DNA from: Cristatella mucedo
Lineage: Eukaryota > Bryozoa > Phylactolaemata > Cristatellidae
Length of the DNA stretch: 64,000 nucleotides
Direction of reading: 5' to 3'
Assembly: GCA_009760855.2 (NCBI GenBank)
Contig: WPIO01000007.1
Coordinates: 6,932,501-6,996,500 of the forward strand
The first letter of the stretch is position 1; the number at the start of each line of letters is the position of its first letter. The position numbers and the translations under genes are program-made. This document shows positions 55,745-64,000 of the stretch, in pieces. The notes beneath the pieces are model-generated. The model did no database searches, had not been told where the DNA came from, and saw nothing but the letters and a program-made list of their open reading frames with translations.

Positions 55745-56595
55745 ATGCATACCAGCGACCGCAACCGACGAGTGGGGAAAAGCAACGTGTGCGGCGGTGA
55801 GCACGGCGGGCGGCCTTAGGACGACCGTGCCGCTCCATGACAACGGCTCGTCGTACTGCAACACGAGCTCGGCGCGACGACTTCGGTGGCGGCAACCTCG
55901 GGGCGACGCGCGCGCGCTCGTCGACCAGCTCTCGTACGTAATTAGACGATCCTGCGCGCGACCTGGCGACCTGGGGTCGACCAGCGTCGGCGTATAGCTG
56001 TGGAGGAAGAGAGGCGCTCGAAAACTCGTCGAGCGAGACATGAGTCTCGGCGTACCCGCATGGGGCAGGTAGCGCTTGCCGAGAGCAGCGAGGTACGGCC
56101 GGCTCTCGAACTAGCCCATTTGCGACACTCTTCGGTCCGACGGCGGGACGCGTCAGCGCCTCGACGGCAGCGGCGTGTGAAACGACACGATTAAGCGCAG
56201 AGAGGACTGGAGGGCAGAGAGAAGCGGAGCGTAGAGAGAATTAGAGCGAAGAGAGGAGTGGAGCAAAAGAGGAGCAGAGCGGAGCTCAGAGAGGAGAGGA
56301 GCGAAGAGAGCAGCTCGAGGCAACTATTGACAGGAAGTTGGTGGGTGTCGCGAATAAATAAACAGGCCGTCGCTCGGATCCAGCAGCGACGGTGGTGGCG
56401 CCGGCGGGCCGCGTGCCAAGTTCCGAAGTACCACCAGGCACTTGGTCACATTCGTCAGCTCATCAGCCGCGTTTCGTCCCCGAGGCTTCGCTGCACGGGC
56501 CTTCCTAGGCTAGCAGCCATGGCGGGCTCGGCGGGCGGCTCTATGGCGGCTAATCGAGATACGGTCATCGTTTACCGTGCCATCCGTGCGCTTGT
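55745..56595. other. GC-rich, no recognised gene
   Basis: A minus frame at 55727-56041 contains SGTVVLRPPAVLTAAHVAF, superficially like the catalytic-His region of a trypsin fold, but its end runs into the L2 tail. A purine-rich gaga stretch lies at 56210-56320. Confidence 0.3.
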
Positions 56596-56597
56596 TA

Positions 56598-57388
56598 ATA
56601 ATAGAAATACATTTGCTACAGTGCCCTCAGAGAACTATATCTCTTTCTAGGCACTTCTAAATTGTTGTAAATTAAGTACGATTGAATGGTGAGTAATCTC
56701 ATGCTTGATAAAAAAACATGAATAACATGGTTAGGGTGACATGCACAGGGTCAGCGTGCAGACATGATAGTGGCAGCATGCACAGTGTCAGCACGCGTAA
56801 GCACGTAAAGGACGAATCACATGGACTCACGAAATGCTGTGAAATGAAATGATGAGATGTGATTTCAGTTCCTTTTTAAATCTGGTTAACTCAGGGGATT
56901 TCGTGACGCCAGTCGAAAGTGATTTTGAGGCTTTGAAAGAATACGGACTGAAGGCACGATCTCCAAAGGATTTGAGGTTCGTACGAGGTGCAGCTAAACG
57001 ATTAGGCTCAGAAAAGCGAGTGGTATGATGCTTTGCTTGGTGGGGGAGTAGATCTGATAGGTAGGCTGGAGCCAAAGAATGAAGGGACCTAAAAGTGAGC
57101 GACAAAACCTTGAAAACGGTGCATTGCTTGACTGGGAGCCAGTGCAGGTGGTTGAGAAGTGGTGCAATGTGGCAACTGCGACGCTCACGACAGACAAGCT
57201 TAGCTGCTGAGTTGTGCACCAGCTGTAAGCACCCGATTGCACAGGCCGGAAGGCCAGCAAGCAGTGGGTTCCAGAAGTCAAGACGGGATGTCACAAATGC
57301 ATAGACCAACTTAGATGTGGTATCCTTATCTAAACAAGCCCGAATTTTGGCAATATTATGTAAGCTGAAAGTAGGCAGACTTTATTGT
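56598..57388 (-). mobile_element. L2-like family A fragment (A16), C-terminus and 3' end
   Basis: An open 160-codon minus-strand frame (56827-57309) contains VTSRLDFWNPLLAGLPACAI, LNHLHWLPVKQCTVFKVL and APAYLSDLLPHQAKHHTT. The stem-loop at about 56615-56655 is the AGTGCC/GGCACT subtype. It is truncated at the 5' side near 57388. Confidence 0.85.
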
Positions 57389-57391
57389 TGA

Positions 57392-58685
57392 GCAATTAAT
57401 TCGGTGACACCATCGAATCCAATTGCTTCTCTACCCGTGCCTGAATGCAAGTGATTTCTCGCAGAGTTCGCTAGAAATTCCTCAGCCCAGAAGCATAAGC
57501 TCACTAATGAATCCTCGCTGAAAGGCGAACTCGAGACCTCTAGACGATGGCATTAACGCTTGCTCGAAGGCCTTCCACAGCGGTAGAATTGAGCGAACGG
57601 TGACTCGCTAAGGAGAAGCCGAAAGCGAACCAGCGAGTACCCGTCTCAATTCGCACCAGATCAAGCGTTGACACGGAAGTTAATCGCCTTTTTGCATAAC
57701 GATATTAGAGAGTGCTAGAGACGTGCTTAGAGCAGGACTTCTGCTCCATCGGCCGTCGCCAGTTCGATAGTTCCAGCTCCGCATCCTGCATTGACTGCCG
57801 CTTTGACTTCGGTAGAAATCCTGTTCTTCTCTCATCCTTTCTTATATTGCGGATGTAGCATTTCCTATGAGCATTGATGCGGATAAGACGACAAACGTGA
57901 ACCAATTACCAGGACTCCTGTTGAAGCATCAACTAATTTACGCGCTCTGTAATGCAATAGACCATTTGTGTCCAAATTTTGTTTCAAGAGGCTCGCGATA
58001 GCTTGCCAGCACGCAGCCGGTACTTCGCATTCGAGCCATCCGGAAACGTAACCAAATTTGGCCTCACGCACTAGTCAAGGAGCGTTGGTGCGCTCGGTGA
58101 TTACGTGCGTTTCGAAATAGAGAGGCGGTCAAGTCTCTGCCTCTTCCGGACGGCCCGATCTCACCGATCGGCCCTAGGAGGACCGAGACCACCGGCTCTT
58201 CTTCGTCGTTTAAACTCGGACAGCGAGCCATATTCTGGCAGAAAGAGATGCGACCTCATAGGCAGTAGCCTTTGGGACATGGAAGACTGTGCGGCAGCTT
58301 GTCCCCGCAGTCCCGCTCTGTGTGCGTCCGTCGTTTTCCGCTTCGCCCCGAGCGCTCCGCTGATTCTCTGAGCCCTCGCTCTACTCTTCTTGCTGCTCTG
58401 CTCTGCTCGTTGCTCTCTGTAGCTCTGCGGGCGTCGCTTTCCACAGAGCGCTCCGCTTCACGCTCGACCAGCTCGGCACTTCGTGGAGCTACCGCTCGGT
58501 ACCGCAGCGTTAGAAAGAAAGACCAGACGTGCACGGCGGCGGGCGCTCAGGCCGTTCATTCTACGGAAAGCGGCCGCGCTAAAAAGAAAAATTATCCTCG
58601 CCTTTGCAACGCTACGGGCCGGAAGGAATCGGGTTACACTAATTCAATGCGATTCGTTGATATCAACTAAAAATCGAGAGCAGCG
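57392..58685. other. No gene seen
   Basis: Average composition to 58080, then increasingly GC-rich. Frames at 58272-58670 show no domain. Confidence 0.5.
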
Positions 58686-58689
58686 AGCA

Positions 58690-59640
58690 AGCGAGCGCTC
58701 CAGGCGGGGGCAGCGCGTGAGCAGCAGCAGACAGACAAACGCGGGCGCGCCGCCGCCGCACTCTCGCGGACGGCGGCCGCCGACGGCGAGCTCGGTCGGC
58801 GGAGGCGACGACGCTGCTGCGCAGGGAGCCAGCCGCGGAGAGCTCGAAGCGGTGCATGGCGAGAGGAGACGCGGCGGCTCTCAGCGATCGAGCCAACGAG
58901 CTCTCGACAAAAGCGTCCTAGATCGAATCAGCGCCGGCGGTGGCGTCGGACGGCGTCGCCGCCGCGAACCGCATCGGAAGCTGCATCGAGCTCGGCGCTC
59001 GCTCGGAGCGACCTGAGCCGCCATACCACCGGCGCATGCGCTGCAGTCACCCGGCTGCTCCTTGCAACCGCCCGCCCGCCCACCGTCTGCGGGCAGTCGC
59101 GGAACGGGCTTCGCGCTACTGTACCAGCACTCACTAAAGATATCGCGGCTAGTGCGAAATGGACTTCAACTCAACTCGAAGTCAGGCGCCGCTTTGATGT
59201 GGCGTGCCGAGGGCGAGGCGCGGCCTGGCGTAGGAGGGCTGCGCCGGCGGGCGGGCGGGCGAAGCGGCATCGCTCTAGCCGCCTAGAGCAGCAGGCCAGC
59301 GGTGCAGCACTCGGCGTTACGAAACCTTAGCGAAAGCCTCGGCAGCCGTTACGAAAGCCTCGGCAGCCGCTGCCTCAGCGGCCGTTACAAAAGCCTCGGC
59401 AGCCGCTGGCGGTCCATCGAGCGGCTGGCTGCGCCGGTGCGTCCGAGCCGTCGGCCTCTCGTCTCGCTCGACCGTCGCCGGCCGCACAAACGGACGGACG
59501 CCGAGGGCGCAAGACGTTCGTCGGGCAGCCGCGTCGACGTCATCGAGCGAGCGGCGTGGCAGAAGCGGCGGCGCCGCTTCTGCTCGATCAGGTCATGTAA
59601 CGGCGGCAGGAGCTGACAGCAGCTGCCGGCATTGAGAGTT
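58690..59640. other. CpG-dense block, no recognised gene
   Basis: High GC and CpG, with ggcg-rich microrepeats and the minisatellite at 59325-59415. Frames are low-complexity Arg/Ala/Gly-rich. It might be the 5' region of an unidentified gene. Confidence 0.4.
59325..59415. repeat. AAAGCCTCGGCAGCCGYT minisatellite
   Basis: Three to four copies of gaaagcctcggcagccg with spacers of 4-18 bases. The open plus frame reads repeated SLGSR, but this is probably incidental. Confidence 0.85.
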
Positions 59641-59644
59641 CAAG

Positions 59645-60940
59645 CGGCCCAGCATTTTACGAGAGCCGAATCCGGTCGTAACCTAATTAGCGCTTCGGAG
59701 TAAGCGGTTCGAACGGCTGGGTGCGTCGCCAGCGACGCACGGTAGCCAGAATGAGCCGCTAGAAGGCGCTGCTGCGCCTCCGCTCTTCCGCGACGTCCTA
59801 AGCTCAGTAAGCTCAGCAGGGGCCAGTAGAAGTGCGCACTTTCGCGTTCGAGTGCATTCGTGGGCGAACCTTCGATTCTTAACCTGAACTGGGTTTTTTG
59901 CGAGCTATGACGCACGCAAGAGAAGCCTGCCGTTCCACGTAAGAAATTTCGTGCGATTTCTTAACGGTAGCCTCTGGAACTCTACTGGAGGAGGCTTAAC
60001 CTTGCGCGTACAGTAGCACGATCTGTCGCTGTCACAGGCACAATCAACAACATCTCGGCCGCCGCCAAGGCAGCTGCAGTAGCCTCTGGTTCCAGTGGGT
60101 CTTCTCTCCCACTCGAATCGATCTCGAGCTGCAACTGCAGCATACTCTAACCGAAAAAAAGCTCGCACTAATGAAATATCCCTATTCGGTAATATAAAAC
60201 CCTCCGGGCCTGAGCTATCGGATTTTAGTGTTGGATTGGATAACAGCAGTGGTACGTTAGCCATCCACGTCGTTCACCAATCCTTAGCAGCTGAAACCCG
60301 ACCGCCATCCGGTGGAGAGCTGACGGTTGAAACGGAACACCTACAGCCGGATGCAGCCGTTTGGATGTTTCGTCGGCCGCTTTTCCGGAGGGCACAAATT
60401 CGCGATAAAAACCGGACAGGTGCGTGCCTGACAGGTGCCGCCGCTGGCCACGCTGCACTCGCTCTCACAGCTACAGGTAGCAGCCCTCCAGCATGGCTAC
60501 GAGAACGTCTAGCTCGTTTGTAAAGAATTTGCGTGCCGATGTACTGGGCATGATCGTAGAGGCTTTATTGGAATACGCTTGAGATTTCGGCTGAGGAAGC
60601 TAAACATGTTTTTTTGGTACAGGCTACAGAGCTTTCGATCAGCTAGGCAGAACAATGCCGATCTCGGGCAACTTCCTGACAAATAAACCACGATACAAGT
60701 GACAATATAAAAAAAAGTATCAATGCAACCTTACGATTGGAAAAATTGCAGTTGATGAATTTTATGAAAGATAAACAGCACTATACTGCACACTAAAATC
60801 ACACTAAAGCCTTAACTTTAGTATGGCAGAGGGTGTGAGGCACTCTTTTTTACCTTTGACACGGGTAGCAGCAGCAAGAGAGGATCTACTGCTGCTGTGA
60901 AATAATTGGTAAAGAAAGGGACTATGAATATGAGAGAGGG
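59645..60940. other. No recognised gene; Cys-rich frame on minus strand
   Basis: The minus frame 59905-60264 includes three CxC motifs (see findings). The overlapping plus frame 60095-60523 is unremarkable. Confidence 0.35.
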
Positions 60941-60945
60941 AGAAA

Positions 60946-61575
60946 TAATAATAATAATGATGATAATAATAGTAATACATTTGCTCGAGTGTCCTCAGAG
61001 AAATCAATCTCTTTCTAGGCACTTTACATTTGCTGTAAAGGAAGCACGATTGAGTGGTTAGTGATAGCATGCTCAATGACAACAAACATAAGATGGTTAG
61101 GGGGGACATGCACAGGGTCAGCATGCAAATATGGTTAGCAGCAGGATGCATAGTGTCAGCACGCACCAGCAAACATCGGATAAATCACATGAACGCACTC
61201 AATTCTGTGATAAATAGATGCGTTGTAGCTTTTTTTTAAATGTTGTTACTTCAGAGAATGTCGTGACGACAGTGGGAAATGAGTTTCGGGTTTTGGGAGC
61301 ATTCGAGCTAAAGGCACGATATCCAAAGGATTTGAGGTTCAGACGAGGTTCAGTAAATAATTAGATTCAGAAAAGCGAGTGGCACGATACTTAGCCTGGT
61401 GGAGGAGAGTAGATTTGATAGGTAGGCTGGCGTCAAAAAATAAAGAGACCTAAAAGTGAGTGACAGAACCTTAAATTTGCTGCGTTGCTTGACTGGGTGA
61501 CAGTGCAGGTCGTGCGAGAAGTGCTGCGTTGTAGCAAGTGCGACGCTCGTGACAGACAGGCCTGGCTGCAGAGTT
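60946..61575 (-). mobile_element. L2-like family A fragment (A17), decayed
   Basis: ATT-type tail (aataataataatgatgataa), stem-loop (gtgtcctcagagaaatcaat, ctttctaggcac), 3' UTR and a decayed C-terminal domain up to a break near 61575. Confidence 0.8.
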
Positions 61576-61579
61576 GATA

Positions 61580-62300
61580 GAAAGAGACAGTTGTACCCAA
61601 ACGAGGCCCTGGTGAGCGGCACACCGCTTAGGCTGACCCCGAATGGGCGTTTCTTATGCTTTCCCATGTGCCAGACTCATATCTAAGAGGACTGACATTA
61701 GGCCCCTCGACTGCCGGTAATCAAGCTCAAGGTCAGATTTTGAGCCGCGGTGGCGAAAGCTTCGTAATCCAGGGTTCGCCTGTCCAGTCAGGCTGTACCG
61801 AATGACCAAGTGGTATTCCAGACACGCAATCTTTAGAAACTTGCTGGGTTGTTGTTCTGAGCTATGCCTTTACTAGTCTAATAGCGACGCTAAAGTGCAC
61901 GCACTTACAAGCTTAGACCAAGGCTTGCGTAACTTTTCACCGAGAAGGGTACGCAGCATGCTTTTCGAGGAAGATTAATCCAGGCAGGCGCAAGGACAGA
62001 GTTGATAGGCAGAATAAGTAACTATAACTATAACTATAAATATAAGAACTAGGCGTCACCAGACTTCGCATCTCAGTCGGGTGCTGCTCTGCACCGCTCC
62101 CTGTTTCGTAAAAATAATTTTCTATGCAGTGACTGACTCCCTCTGTGCTAAATTTTAGCTCATTGATCGACTTATTTTATTTCGCAATTTAGGCGAATGG
62201 CCCTATTCAAAAAAAATTTTACTCTCTTGAACAGATTTTCTCCCGCGATTGTATGCTGTCAATTCTACTATTGCCAAAATGTGCATGTCTGACCACAAGT
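61580..62300. other. No gene seen
   Basis: Unique sequence with a short ataactataactataact run at about 62020. Confidence 0.5.
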
Positions 62301-62307
62301 GGATCAC

Positions 62308-62358
<51 letters not shown>

Positions 62359-62435
62359 CTCTCTCTCTCTCTCTTCTCTCTCTTTTTCTCTCTCTCCCTC
62401 TCTTTTCTCCCTCTCTCTATCTTCTTTTTCTCTCC

Positions 62436-62513
<78 letters not shown>

Positions 62514-62528
62514 CTCTCTCTCTCTGTA
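62308..62528. repeat. (CT)n microsatellite with T-rich interruptions
   Basis: More than 200 bases of CT with ttttct and tccc interruptions in the middle and a pure run near the end. Confidence 0.95.
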
Positions 62529-62529
62529 T

Positions 62530-63105
62530 TACGTAGCTCTTTTGGTATCAAAAATAGTCTGTGAATAGCGAAACCTCAACAACTTCAAGATTGAAGCTGT
62601 TAGCAAAATGCATCTTATCAGCCGCTTCTTCTCACTTCTTCATCTACTTGGCCTAACATCTGACGAGCTCTGACCTGTTGGAATGATACTTGAATTGCTG
62701 TATTTGCTGTCATTCTGGGCGAGTTGTCTCCACTGAGTGCAATGTATAGACCTGCACGGATAGTTTATGTTTTACTACATCTTTTTAAGTAGCTTTGAGT
62801 AGTAAGAGCGAAACGGAAAACCCACACAAAGAATCAGAACCGGCTGAAGTTGAATCACACGCTGCAATTATTTTAGATCAAACCAATGCATGATTGTTTT
62901 AGCTGTTAAAAACTAGTGGAATCCAGTTAAATAATTATAAAATGCTTTTGCTGACCATCAACAATTTCTCACCTTATCTCGAGACTTTCGTGGTGATCTG
63001 GCTGAAGAGTTTGTCTAGCTTCTTTGTAAGTAAGACAAACCAATTTAGAAAGTCCATCATCAAGCTAACCTCCTACCGCGATTGTTCTTCCTCTGTTCCC
63101 TGATT
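62530..63105. other. No gene seen
   Basis: AT-leaning sequence. Its last part may be a badly decayed upstream portion of L2 copy A18. Confidence 0.4.
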
Positions 63106-63109
63106 TAAC

Positions 63110-63605
63110 TCAATTCAGTTCCCCTTTTTTCACAATTTCTGCTCACACTATTGCCGATATCCTCGCCTAGTGCATTCTATCCATTAATTTCCTTGCAGAT
63201 GAACAACAGCGCTGTTTTAATCCGTTCCTGTCTTCTAGCCTCTCAATCTCTTAGCTCTATAGCAGATTTTTTGTGGACGTGAGCACTTAAATGGCTGCAA
63301 ATTTTCTCAAATTGAATGAAAATAAAAACCAAATCACTAATTTTGGGCAAACCTAGTATTACTCATGGATTGAAAAGCTCAACCTGCTAGATTGACTCGG
63401 CGAGCAAGCTATTTCGGCTTTTTCCAGAAGCGGAATCTGGATGCGCTCTTCCAAACTGTCTTTCGCATCATCTCCACTGTCAATTCTGCCTACTTTCCTC
63501 TATATAACATCGAAATAGCGAAAACTCAGTATTGCTTAGATAAAAACAAGACAGTCAGTCGGCCGGTAAACGCCTTCGTGAGAGCCTACTAGACTTCTAT
63601 AAACT
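63110..63605 (+). mobile_element. L2-like family A fragment (A18), RT thumb region
   Basis: Frame pieces INFLADEQQRCFNPFLSSSL and MAANFLKLNENKN-like sequence, then VNSAYFPLYNIEIAKTQ match the A-family block order (YADDTQLYLCFDPS, MAANFLKLNDDKT, VKSAYFQLHNIAK). The YADD is changed to LADE. No 3' end is present. Confidence 0.6.
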
Positions 63606-63609
63606 TGCT

Positions 63610-64000
63610 GTCTTTCTCACCACGCAACAAGACACTGAAAGAAAACGGTTGAAAGCTAGAAATTGTGGGTGAACTAACAATCAGAATGACGCAGTTATCA
63701 GAGACCAGCGTAGCATCCAAGAGACCAATCGGCGAACGTGACTGAAAGAAACTCAACACTTCCGGTTTATCTCTATAATAATAATCATCCAAATTATGGC
63801 TCATTCATATAACGCCCTGAAAAAATATATCTTTATTCATACGATCTCTACAGTTTTCTGCAAGATGAGACTGCGGCTCTCTTAGGCTGGTTCAGCATGG
63901 ACGCTACAACAAGCCGCTTTCTGGCCGAGACGCGCTGCTGATCGCCGAAAACAGCGTGCATCTACGTAAGAGGCCAATAATAGATTGAAATTACCTCGAA
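63610..64000. other. No gene seen
   Basis: Unique AT-leaning sequence to the window edge. Confidence 0.5.

Noticed and set aside
55727..56041. Minus-strand frame with VLTAAHV, like the catalytic histidine region of trypsin-type proteases
   Set aside because: The end of the frame is the reverse complement of a retrotransposon tail, there is no disulfide cysteine after the His, and no other protease blocks lie nearby. Likely chance in GC-rich DNA.
61700..61800. tRNA-like string with agggttcgcctgtcc
   Set aside because: It does not fold into a cloverleaf and lacks an A box.

Overview
The window looks like animal (metazoan) nuclear DNA, most likely from an invertebrate. The evidence is a spliced GPCR exon, many L2/CR1-type non-LTR retrotransposon fragments with an invertebrate-style amplification pattern, tRNA-derived SINEs, hAT and Tigger/pogo-like DNA transposon remains, long CT/CA/TA microsatellites, and no long open prokaryote-style reading frames. 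I cannot fix the phylum from this sequence.

Layout. About 1-20 kb: mostly non-coding sequence, with L2-type fragments at 2.0, 7.9, 9.3, 10.5, 12.0, 13.7 and a dense block at 15.4-19.0 kb, plus one SINE (5.0 kb) and CA/CT microsatellites. About 20-24 kb: a GC-rich, CpG-rich stretch with two speculative exons and no recognised gene. About 24-31 kb: an L2 endonuclease fragment, a decayed hAT transposase interrupted by a young L2 tail with a clear target-site duplication, two SINEs, and further L2 copies. About 31-49 kb: TG/TCTA repeats, more L2 copies, a second hAT copy in the opposite orientation, a TIR element with TTA duplications, a Tigger/pogo-like MITE, a nearly full-length but dead L2 (42.0-46.65 kb) containing nested insertions, and a SINE nested in an L2 3' end. 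About 48.7-60 kb: an intact 116-codon ORF of unknown function, then CpG-rich DNA holding the only gene I recognise, the last coding exon of a thyrotropin-releasing-hormone-receptor-like GPCR on the minus strand (54372-54722). About 60-64 kb: more L2 fragments and a long CT microsatellite.

Two L2-like families dominate. Family A ends in a conserved stem-loop followed by an ATT-rich tail. Family B has a different C-terminal sequence and ends in a TACATT-type tail. Every copy with a visible reverse-transcriptase region is broken by truncation, stops, frameshifts or catalytic changes. Nested insertions let several events be ordered in time.

I found no operon, CRISPR array, rRNA or canonical tRNA gene, and nothing I can defend as a wholly new biological system. 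The best leads are the covarying 3' hairpin of family A, the unusual TIR element built of short GACATTTCCC repeats with an internal TTTAGGG tract, the large inverted L2 arms, the palindromic X-box-like site at 49.2 kb, and a few candidate exons.
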